Positions 1 through 5,696 of a DNA stretch of 6,391 nucleotides are shown in pieces. Location: NCBI GenBank assembly GCA_958405585.1, contig CATYEP010000110.1, positions 1-6,391 on the forward strand, written 5' to 3'. The notes under the pieces were generated by a model, which was not told the DNA's origin, searched no databases, and saw only the letters and a list, made by a program, of their open reading frames with translations. The position numbers and the translations under genes were made by a program. The DNA comes from an uncultured Eubacteriales bacterium. Lineage in GTDB: Bacteria; Bacillota; Clostridia; Christensenellales; Borkfalkiaceae. The stretch's first letter is position 1, and each line of letters begins with the position of its first letter.

Positions 1-6
1 AAAACG

Positions 7-47
7 GCAGCGGGCGTCCGCGCAAAATTGGCGCGGACGCCCGCTGC
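7..47. terminator. Perfect 17-bp hairpin, probable terminator of an upstream unit
   Basis: Positions 7-23 and 31-47 are perfect reverse complements (17 bp, very GC-rich) around the 7-nt loop AAAATTG. On the plus strand only TTT follows the stem. On the minus strand the stem is followed by CCGTTTT, cut by the window edge. It could therefore end transcription in either direction, although neither tail is a full T tract. Its build matches the other hairpins at gene ends in this window, so a terminator is the best reading. The gene it serves lies outside the window. Confidence 0.65.
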
Positions 48-111
48 TTTGCGTATCGGATAAAAAAAGAAAAAATGATATCGATGAGCAATAGGATAAT
101 TTAAAAAAGTG

Positions 112-120
112 TGGTATAAT
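112..120 (+). promoter_or_regulatory. Extended -10 promoter for the HAD phosphatase gene
   Basis: TGGTATAAT is a consensus TATAAT (115-120) preceded by the TG of an extended -10. There is no good -35: TAGGAT at 92-97 has 17 bp spacing but matches poorly. A run of A and T lies just upstream. Transcription would begin near 127, leaving a leader of about 48 nt before the ATG at 175. Confidence 0.6.
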
Positions 121-174
121 GATAAGAGGCAAACGGGAGTGCCGCATATTTTGGTTCGGAGTGCAGGATGGACG

Positions 175-978
175 ATGAATGGAATGTTAAAAGATTGGAT
201 AAAACAGATAAAAATTTTTTTGCTGGACATGGACGGGACGATTTATATCGGGGATAAACCGATCGGCGGAATGCGTGATACGTTGGCAGCGATCCGCGCT
301 TCAGGAAGAAAAGTAGTGTATTGTACAAACAATTCTTCGCGTACGGCGGATGAATATGTACAGAAGTTAAAGAAGATCGGACTGTACGGCGAAGGAGATG
401 AAATCTATACATCTTCGATGGCGACGATCGGGTATCTGAACAGGCTGTATCGGGATAAACGTGTTTATGTATGCGCAACGGAAGCGGTGAAAGCGGAGTT
501 TGCGGCCGGAGGTATCCATCTGACGGAAGAAGATCCGGATGTTTGTGTGCTCGCCTATGATACGGAACTTACTTACGCAAAGCTGGAAAAGATGAATCGC
601 TTTCTTGTGAAGGGTGCTGTTTACATAGCAACTCATCCGGACGACGTCTGCCCGGCGCCGGAAGTATACAAGCCGGATGTCGGTTCTTTCATTCAGTTGC
701 TTCGCTGTTCGAGCGGACGAGAGCCCGATGTTATCTGCGGAAAGCCTTTTCAGGTCATGGGAGAAGCTATTCTGAATCGTTACCATGTTTCCCAAGAGCA
801 AATCGTTATGGCAGGCGACAGGCCGCATACGGATATCCGTTTCGGAAAAAATAATGGCTTTCATACCATTCTCGTGCTGAGCGGGGAAACAGATGCGCAT
901 AAATCGGAAACATTGCCCGAATCAGATTCGCCGGACGTCGTGTTGCAGAGCCTGAACGATGTTGTAGGTGTGCTGTAG
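175..978 (+). CDS. HAD-IIA family sugar-phosphatase-like hydrolase (NagD-like)
   Basis: This is a 267-residue cytoplasmic phosphatase of the haloacid dehalogenase superfamily, subclass IIA (NagD/AraL/p-nitrophenyl phosphatase type). Family members remove phosphate from sugar phosphates, nucleotides or phosphoglycolate; the substrate here is unknown. Motif I is LLDMDGT, with the nucleophile Asp18 and acid/base Asp20. Motif II is the TNNSS stretch starting at Thr51. Motif III is Lys190 in CGKP. Motif IV is GDRPHTD, with Asp215 and Asp220. The cap domain lies between motifs II and III, as usual for class IIA. The length is normal for the family. I chose the ATG at 175 because AGGA (165-168) sits 6 nt upstream. 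An in-frame GTG at 109 is open but overlaps the -10 box, so it would not be in the transcript. ATG 184 is a possible alternative. The gene appears monocistronic and ends in a shared terminator. Confidence 0.92.
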   Translation: MNGMLKDWIKQIKIFLLDMDGTIYIGDKPIGGMRDTLAAIRASGRKVVYCTNNSSRTADEYVQKLKKIGLYGEGDEIYTSSMATIGYLNRLYRDKRVYVCATEAVKAEFAAGGIHLTEEDPDVCVLAYDTELTYAKLEKMNRFLVKGAVYIATHPDDVCPAPEVYKPDVGSFIQLLRCSSGREPDVICGKPFQVMGEAILNRYHVSQEQIVMAGDRPHTDIRFGKNNGFHTILVLSGETDAHKSETLPESDSPDVVLQSLNDVVGVL

Positions 979-1076
979 TGAACAGGATTTTACTCTTTTT
1001 ATACGCATGAGAGCGTTTACGCGCAGAAAGCGTTTAATACACTTTACAAAGTTTATCAAATTCATTGCATGATCAA

Positions 1077-1119
1077 AAAAGCTCCGCGCCGTCGTATCTT
1101 ACGACGGCGCGGAGCTTTT
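1077..1119. terminator. Bidirectional intrinsic terminator between convergent genes
   Basis: Positions 1081-1095 and 1101-1115 form a perfect 15-bp GC-rich stem with a 5-nt loop (ATCTT). It is extended to 19 bp by AAAA (1077-1080) and TTTT (1116-1119). The plus strand ends in TTTT and the minus strand in at least six T (from AAAAAA at 1075-1080). It therefore serves both the HAD gene (+) and the membrane protein gene (-). The stretch 979-1076 before it shows no gene, only a short repeat of GCGTTTA. Confidence 0.9.
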
Positions 1120-1166
1120 GCTGTAAAATTGCAGGTACGGTATATCGTTTATTTATCAAAAATCGT

Positions 1167-2501
1167 TCAATCCGTATCGGAAAGGCGTGAAGGTTCCGCA
1201 GAAGGATCGGGTGGTTGTTTCTCTTCGGCGGGGATTTTGCCGACAGAAGAAGAATCACTTGCAACGGTATGTTTTTCTGTTTCAGGTAAAGCAGTGCCAT
1301 TTTGCTTTCGAATGAAATCGGAATTTCCGTTCGGAGTGTTTTTTTGCTTATCGGACGGAGTATGGACGCCTGGGTAATTTTTGGGTTTTCCGAACAGATT
1401 ATAAAACAGAGATCCCAGATTGACGAGTGCCATGATATTGGAAACGAGGATGGAAAATTCGTTCATTTTATAATCGGAAAGGAAAGAAACGGTCAGGAGC
1501 AGAATCAGGGTATAGACGCGTACGATGGTCTTTGCGATCTTTAATTTGCGTAAACGTTGGTTGGGAGAACCGTTTCGGAAAAGATGATATTCATAAGTAT
1601 AGACCAATGAGATCAGAACAAAACCGACGGTAAAGGAAAGGATGATGACGATGCCGAGTGTGCCCCATTTGGCAAAGGAAATACCTGCAAAGACGAGATA
1701 GCCCGCATAAAGAGCGAGGTAAATAATTCTTCCGAGCAGAAATTTGGCTTTGATGCCGCGCAGCAACATTTTGTAGTCGGTATTATCGCGGGAGATGTTG
1801 CGGATGACGGCGTATTGTGTTTTATTGTTGTTTTCGAGAGCTGTGCGCTGTGCGGAATCGGCGTTTTTAAAACTTTGAAATCGGTATTTTTCAGGATTGG
1901 ATGAATAGAGCGACAGCGCGCCGATCACGCAAAAGCTCAGGATTCCGCTCAGATGAGAGGCTGAATAGGTGAGAAAAAAACGGATGCCCTGCGAAGGCAA
2001 TTGACGGGTTACGACAGCTATTATATACAACCCGATATTGAAGAGCAAAACGAGCAGGAATGAAAACACAAAGGTTAAAATTGTGATGCGGACAGCAGAA
2101 AGTCTGCGAAAATACTTTTTTTTGGAGTCGGAAAGGGAGTGCAGGATACAGAAAACGGTCATTGCGACGGTAAAACCTGTAAAAAGCGGTACAAGCATGG
2201 AAAGGCGGTCAGTTCTGGCGGGATACATGCGAGCGATCAGAAAAAGAACGGACGAAAGGCAGATACAGATTTCAACGGCAGGCGGGATATAGATCCTGAA
2301 TTTTTTTTGGACGAATACAGGAAGGCTCATCAGTGCAATTTCAAAAACAGTAAATATGGCAAAACCGATCAACGTAAGGAACGAGCCTTTTTTCCAAAGA
2401 AAATAAGCGGCGGCGGCGAATGCAAAGGAAATCAACAGAAATCCCGTACAGATCATATATACGATTCCGGTCGATTTTTTACCGAATATTTTTTCGATCA
2501 T
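1167..2501 (-). CDS. Unrecognised polytopic membrane protein, about 10 TM helices, hydrophilic C-tail
   Basis: A 444-residue integral membrane protein of no family I can name. Hydrophobic segments lie near residues 12-35, 40-64, 73-91, 100-121, 137-166, 177-198, 256-276, 282-303, 324-341 and 349-369, about ten helices. A polar loop (about 199-255, with an NNN and several Arg and Lys) separates the first six from the last four. The last 75 residues are a low-complexity tail rich in Pro, Ser, Lys, Asp and Glu, probably disordered and cytoplasmic by the positive-inside rule. The length, loop and tail argue against a simple transporter fragment, but no catalytic motif is evident. The start is supported by GGAGGG (plus coordinates 2510-2515) 8 nt upstream of the ATG. 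A sigma-A promoter lies at 2549-2577. The gene is transcribed alone, diverges from uppP and converges on the HAD gene. That this is a real gene is well supported; its function is unknown. Confidence 0.85.
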   Translation of the reverse strand: MIEKIFGKKSTGIVYMICTGFLLISFAFAAAAYFLWKKGSFLTLIGFAIFTVFEIALMSLPVFVQKKFRIYIPPAVEICICLSSVLFLIARMYPARTDRLSMLVPLFTGFTVAMTVFCILHSLSDSKKKYFRRLSAVRITILTFVFSFLLVLLFNIGLYIIAVVTRQLPSQGIRFFLTYSASHLSGILSFCVIGALSLYSSNPEKYRFQSFKNADSAQRTALENNNKTQYAVIRNISRDNTDYKMLLRGIKAKFLLGRIIYLALYAGYLVFAGISFAKWGTLGIVIILSFTVGFVLISLVYTYEYHLFRNGSPNQRLRKLKIAKTIVRVYTLILLLTVSFLSDYKMNEFSILVSNIMALVNLGSLFYNLFGKPKNYPGVHTPSDKQKNTPNGNSDFIRKQNGTALPETEKHTVASDSSSVGKIPAEEKQPPDPSAEPSRLSDTD

Positions 2502-2528
2502 GATCCGTTCCCTCCGCTACAACATACA

Positions 2529-2556
2529 TTGTTATAATTTCTTGTTCTATTATACT
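2529..2556 (+). promoter_or_regulatory. Possible uppP promoter overlapping the divergent promoter
   Basis: On the plus strand, TTGTTA (2529-2534) and TATACT (2551-2556) are separated by 16 bp, a fair sigma-A match. The -10 box overlaps the -10 of the divergent membrane-gene promoter, so the two polymerases would compete for the site. The leader to the uppP ATG would be about 105 nt. Confidence 0.45.
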
Positions 2557-2577
2557 AAAATTCATGCGGGAAATCAA
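2549..2577 (-). promoter_or_regulatory. Sigma-A promoter for the membrane protein gene
   Basis: Read on the minus strand, TTGATT (plus 2572-2577) is followed by a 17-bp spacer and then a perfect TATAAT (plus 2549-2554). This is a near-consensus housekeeping promoter. The start point would be near 2542, giving a leader of about 40 nt. The same -35, spacing and -10 followed by AGAA recur in front of the kinase gene at 5668-5696. Confidence 0.8.
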
Positions 2578-2668
2578 TTATATTTTGTTTTGAATTCAAA
2601 GGAAGGAGGATGCTTCTAAACGGGACGAGCGGTGCATAAAATAGGTTGTACAGGCAGGAGGGAAAAGC

Positions 2669-3451
2669 ATGGAAGTATGGAAAGCAGCCTTGCTCGGGAT
2701 CGTGCAGGGGGTGACAGAGTTCTTGCCCGTCTCATCGAGCGGACATCTGATCTTGTCGGAATGGTTGCTGGGAGTGGATACGGGCGGAGCAGATATGTTT
2801 TTGGGGATCATGTTGCACATGGGAACGCTGGTTGCGGTACTGTTTTTGTATGCGCCCAGATTATGGGAGTTTTTAAAGTACGACCGAAAAAAACTTCTTT
2901 GCCTGATATTAGGCACGATCCCGGCAGGACTTGCAGGCGTGCTTCTTGGGGACATCGTCGATGAGATCTTTTTCGGAGGAAAATGGCTTTGGGCAGGATT
3001 CCTGGCATCTGCGTTGCTGTTGCTGTATTGCGACAGAAAAACAAAAAACATGAGAGTTTTCCGTCCTTTGACGGTAAAAAACGCAATGGCAGTGGGGTTT
3101 GCGCAGGCTTTTGCAATCATACCTGGGCTTTCGCGCAGCGGTACGACTTTATCGGCAGGCGTTGCGGTCGGGTTGGATAAGGAAACGGCGGCGGATTTTT
3201 CTTTTCTGCTGAGTATTCCCGTCATAGCGGGTGCTGTCTGCGTGGAATTATGGAAGGCGTTTCAAAATCCTGCATACGTATCTGCAATTTCTTGGCAAAG
3301 TCTGGCTGCGGGAACGGTTTGTGCCGCTGTATTCGGGTTTATATCCATACGTTGGATGCTGAATCTTGTAAAAGGCAAAAAACTTTTTTGGTTTTCTGTG
3401 TATTTGTTTTTGTTGGCGGCAGTTTTATTGATTTTGCAATTTTTTCTTTAA
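2669..3451 (+). CDS. uppP: Undecaprenyl-diphosphatase UppP (BacA family)
   Basis: An integral membrane enzyme that dephosphorylates undecaprenyl pyrophosphate to undecaprenyl phosphate, recycling the lipid carrier for peptidoglycan and other wall polymers. Family members also give bacitracin tolerance when abundant. The protein has 260 residues, typical of Gram-positive members. The first signature, QGVTEFLPVSSSGHL, spans residues 13-27 and carries the (E/Q)xxxE pair Gln13/Glu17, the SSS motif and His26. The second, PGLSRSGTT, spans 152-160 and carries the catalytic Arg156. Hydrophobic segments near 43-62, 76-95, 106-120, 169-192, 212-227 and 239-260, plus the two re-entrant signature regions, fit the known fold. 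The start is fixed by AGGAGGG (2656-2662) 6 nt before the ATG. A small YjzC-like gene follows 58 nt later with no terminator between, so the two are probably cotranscribed. Confidence 0.96.
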   Translation: MEVWKAALLGIVQGVTEFLPVSSSGHLILSEWLLGVDTGGADMFLGIMLHMGTLVAVLFLYAPRLWEFLKYDRKKLLCLILGTIPAGLAGVLLGDIVDEIFFGGKWLWAGFLASALLLLYCDRKTKNMRVFRPLTVKNAMAVGFAQAFAIIPGLSRSGTTLSAGVAVGLDKETAADFSFLLSIPVIAGAVCVELWKAFQNPAYVSAISWQSLAAGTVCAAVFGFISIRWMLNLVKGKKLFWFSVYLFLLAAVLLILQFFL

Positions 3452-3509
3452 AAGATGCATATATCGGAATTTGGTGCGCATACTGATGATATCTCAATCA
3501 GGAGGTTAG

Positions 3510-3665
3510 ATGATTATGAGACTGAATTCCGGTGATACGGCGCCCAAGTCGGCGAATTACAAAGTGGTAGGCCCGAATGGTGAATCCATGGGCTGCGTGT
3601 ATATGAAGGAAGGCGAAACGCTTCCTCCTACGCAGATTTCCGGCTGCCATTATGAACTTGACTAA
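3510..3665 (+). CDS. YjzC-like small protein, 51 aa
   Basis: A short gene (51 codons and TAA) preceded by AGGAGG at 3500-3505. The ATG at 3510 has 4-nt spacing. An in-frame ATG at 3516, two codons on, has 10-nt spacing, so either could be used. The sequence pattern is xxLNSGDTAPKSxxYxVVGPNG early on, then KEGETLPPT and a final GCHYEL. That order (a G-D-x-A-P turn, a Y-x-x-V-G-x-x-G strand, then G-E-x-x-P-P-T) resembles the YjzC-like family, small soluble proteins of unknown function in Firmicutes. Two cysteines, Cys29 and Cys46 counted from ATG 3510, are unexplained. It lies 58 nt after uppP on the same strand and ends 21 nt before a strong terminator stem, consistent with the end of a uppP operon. 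Coding status is well supported; the family match is from memory of the pattern. Confidence 0.75.
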   Translation: MIMRLNSGDTAPKSANYKVVGPNGESMGCVYMKEGETLPPTQISGCHYELD

Positions 3666-3681
3666 GTTTTAAACGATCGGA

Positions 3682-3724
3682 AAAAAGGAACGGGACGCGC
3701 AGTCAGCGCGTCCCGTTCCTTTTT
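3682..3724 (+). terminator. Intrinsic terminator after the YjzC-like gene
   Basis: Positions 3687-3700 and 3706-3719 are perfect complements (14 bp, loop AGTCA). They are flanked by AAAAA (3682-3686) and TTTTT (3720-3724), which can extend the stem to 19 bp and supply the T tract on the plus strand. It ends the uppP unit. The minus strand also carries six T after the stem, so it can act both ways. Confidence 0.92.
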
Positions 3725-3825
3725 CCGTCAAGACTCCGTCAAGGTTTCACAGAAAAAGCCGTAAAAAGCGATTTTTGGCAAACAGGCATAAGGATGAAAG
3801 AGATTGAACGGACACTTAAATAAAC
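3725..3825. other. Gene-free spacer between two terminator hairpins
   Basis: About 100 bp lie between the plus-strand terminator and the next hairpin. Apart from a tandem CCGTCAAG (3725-3732 and 3736-3743, 11 bp apart), nothing stands out. I see no promoter, ribosome binding site or tRNA-like fold. A nine-codon ATG frame near 3794 has no usable binding site. Confidence 0.5.
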
Positions 3826-3863
3826 ATTGCCAGTCGGCGCAAATTTTTGCGCCGACTGGCAAT
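3826..3863 (-). terminator. 18-bp perfect palindrome, probable terminator of the minus-strand operon
   Basis: Positions 3826-3843 and 3846-3863 are exact reverse complements with only TT between. In RNA this would form a roughly 15-bp stem with an A/U loop. The minus strand continues GTTTATTTAAG, a broken T tract. The plus strand has no T run. It lies 64 bp beyond the stop of the acyltransferase gene, so it most likely ends that operon. A dyad binding site is a less likely alternative. Confidence 0.75.
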
Positions 3864-3927
3864 CCGAAGAAATAAAGTCTTGTTTTTTAAAAACCGACAA
3901 AGGCGAGTACATTTTCGTGGAAGCGAT

Positions 3928-4746
3928 TTATGCGAAAAAGCTGTCTTTGAGTTTACCGAGCGTCCAGCCGATTTTTTTGCCGGAAAGAAGATAGGCCTTT
4001 GCGTTTTTTTGAAGAGATGTTTTTTCGGGAAGATCTTTTATGCTTTCCGATGCACCGGGAAAAACCCAGTCGCGGAAAGCGGGACTGTCGTTATCGGTAT
4101 GCAGGATATCAAAGAAAGTCTGAAAGTGCAGGATCCTAGAAGAGGGGGACAGCAGTTCTTTCAGACAGGGGGTTAGAAGCCAGGTTTCGCAGTACACACC
4201 GACATTGGCGTACGACGGATAAAATTTGGCAAAAAATGCGTGCGCATCCGCAAAGGAACGGCGAATATTTTCATCGGTAAGGTGGGCATCGGAAGGGATG
4301 TGCAGGCTCAGAATATCTGAATTTTCGCGGCACGTCATTTCGTATTCGAATATGCCGATGCGAAATTCTTTGAGGGCAAGCTGGCGCGGAAACCACCAGC
4401 CCCATCGAAAGACGGGATGTCCGAAAAGCGTACGATCGTTTTCGTAAAATCTCGACAGGAATTGCATGGTTGAAAGAAAAACGGAGCATGGTATACCTTT
4501 TTGTCTTTACGATTCCATAGACTGCAGAGCACAGTGCGCCATATAAGCCAGCATTTTGATTCCGTTTTCGTCCGGAAAAAGCGCCTTTTCGAGTGCGTGA
4601 ACGTTTTCAATATCCGTGGGGGCATCGATAAGTTTTTCCCGATAATGTTGAAGAGATTTCAGATCGAAAGAGCTGCCCGCTTTTTCGATGAGATCGACGG
4701 ATTCAGGAGAAAATCCGATTTCTTTTAAAAATTCTCTGATTTCCAT
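3928..4746 (-). pseudogene. Two-domain acyltransferase (NAT_N/GNAT_C type) interrupted by an in-frame TAA
   Basis: Read from 4746 to 3928, a single frame of 273 codons encodes what looks like one acyltransferase of the kind common in Clostridia. It has a helical N-terminal domain (residues 1 to about 90) and a GNAT-like C-terminal domain. The frame is broken only by TAA at codon 80 (plus 4507-4509). Homology-like sequence runs straight through it: AYMAHCALQSMES before the stop, then RQKGIPCSVFLSTMQFLSRF. Relatives, as I recall them, have Tyr before the R-x-x-G-I-P motif, so a single base change from a Tyr codon would explain the stop. C-terminal family landmarks are intact: VFRWGWWFPRQL, HIPSDAHLT, the W-L-L-T-P strand and an F-x-x-WVF segment. 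The next ATG (4465-4467) has no ribosome binding site, so separate production of the second half is unlikely. The start has only a weak GGAA. The gene lies 25 bp after the kinase gene. It could be a recent pseudogene or a sequencing error. Confidence 0.8.
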
Positions 4747-4771
4747 AAATTATTCCATGTTATGCGTAAAG

Positions 4772-5593
4772 TCAGCGAATACTGATCTTTGTGCATTTTA
4801 CATTGCCGGAAAGTATTTGGCGGATGGAGTATTTACCGTTTGCGATCAAAACGCGTGTACCTTGGGCAGCTGCCTCTTTGATGTATTCGAGTTTTGCTTT
4901 TGCTCCGTTGGCACCTTTTCTGGAAGAACCGTCGCAATACTTTTTATAATTTTCACTGTTATCGACCAGTTCGTAGGAATCCTTTCCGCTGATCTCTTCG
5001 ATCATAGTGGAAGGATCGTGGGGATTCGTGTAGATGCCGTCGACGCTGGTAAGGTTAAGCAATGTTTCTGCTTTGACAAGGCAAGCCACAAGGGAAGCGG
5101 TTTCGTCGTTGTCGATGCATTCATGCACTTTTGTGAGCGAGCGGGACAGCGCGGCAATCTCCATGCGCCTGTTTTCCGACTGCGAAACGGCATCGTTGTA
5201 ATTGATGATGGGAATAGCGTTCTGCGAAACGCAGCGCAAGAGCAATTTACGGATGTGTTCGCGCTTGACTTCATCGTTGAAATGATGATGTTCGACAAGG
5301 ATCTGACGGACACTGTATTTTGCATCGACGAATTGCCGGTACGTCTGCATCAGGATCGCCTGGCCTTGTGCCGCGTAGTCGGTTTTGGAATCCTCGGTAT
5401 CGGCGAGTTCATGTCCTGCGCGCATCATATAATCCAGCCGTCCGATTTCTGTCGCGCCGCTGGAGATCCAGATATAACCGGGTTTAAGTTCACGGGAAAG
5501 GCGCGCAACGCGGGTATAGTCGATCATGTTATCCTGTTTGTCGATCAGAGCCATTGATCCGATTTTTCCGACCAATTCTACATCAAATTTCAT
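4772..5593 (-). CDS. Amino acid kinase family protein, glutamate 5-kinase-like, no PUA domain
   Basis: A 273-residue cytoplasmic kinase of the amino acid kinase (AAK) fold, closest by motif to glutamate 5-kinase (ProB), which phosphorylates the gamma-carboxyl of glutamate in proline synthesis. Visible motifs are VGKIGS with Lys10, ISSGATEIGR (43-52) for SSGAIxxG, the AAQGQxxLM stretch (74-82), IPIINYNDAVS (127-137) for IPIxNENDxV, the IDNDETASLVA stretch (160-170), TSVDGIYTNP (182-191), and Lys234 in place of the GGMxTK lysine. The last motif is degenerate (GANGAKAK instead of GTGGMxTK). There is no PUA domain, unlike the roughly 370-residue enzymes. No proA is adjacent. Substrate assignment is therefore uncertain; another carboxylate- or phosphate-accepting AAK activity is possible. 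The start is supported by AGGAG (plus 5598-5602), 4 nt before the ATG. It heads a probable two-gene operon with the acyltransferase. Confidence 0.85.
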   Translation of the reverse strand: MKFDVELVGKIGSMALIDKQDNMIDYTRVARLSRELKPGYIWISSGATEIGRLDYMMRAGHELADTEDSKTDYAAQGQAILMQTYRQFVDAKYSVRQILVEHHHFNDEVKREHIRKLLLRCVSQNAIPIINYNDAVSQSENRRMEIAALSRSLTKVHECIDNDETASLVACLVKAETLLNLTSVDGIYTNPHDPSTMIEEISGKDSYELVDNSENYKKYCDGSSRKGANGAKAKLEYIKEAAAQGTRVLIANGKYSIRQILSGNVKCTKISIR

Positions 5594-5667
5594 AAATCTC
5601 CTGTGTATGCCGTAAAAAATGCAGAAAGTTGCGCATACTGACGGCAGAATTGCTTTATTTGCATTCT

Positions 5668-5696
5668 ATTATACCTTGTCGGGGAATAAAAATCAA
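5668..5696 (-). promoter_or_regulatory. Sigma-A promoter for the kinase/acyltransferase unit
   Basis: On the minus strand, TTGATT (plus 5691-5696) is followed by 17 bp and a perfect TATAAT (plus 5668-5673), then AGAA. The start point would be near 5661, leaving a leader of about 67 nt. The last base of the -35 box is also the A of the divergent lipoprotein start codon. Confidence 0.82.

Noticed and set aside
109..174. GTG at 109 as the start of the HAD phosphatase, adding 22 residues
   Set aside because: The GTG lies inside the extended -10 promoter, so it would precede the transcript. The extra residues do not resemble the family, and AGGA at 165-168 supports ATG 175.
367..900. Minus-strand 177-codon frame over the HAD gene
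   Set aside because: It lies antisense to all HAD motifs and has no start signals.
2533..2538. Second plus-strand TATAAT in the uppP intergenic region
   Set aside because: The position 17 bp upstream holds CCCTCC, the ribosome binding site of the divergent gene, with no -35 or TG extension.
2596..3225. Minus-strand 209-codon frame over uppP
   Set aside because: It is a shadow of uppP. Its translation is low-complexity (Ser, Pro, Lys) and no ribosome binding site or promoter fits.
4465..4467. Independent start of a separate 179-residue protein (C-terminal half of the acyltransferase)
   Set aside because: No Shine-Dalgarno sequence precedes this ATG, and conserved-looking family sequence continues upstream of it to the TAA, so it is part of the interrupted gene.
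4688..5557. Long open frame of 289 codons on the plus strand
   Set aside because: It lies antisense to the amino acid kinase, whose motifs, promoter and ribosome binding site are clear. Its translation is Cys/Phe/Val-rich with no recognisable motif.
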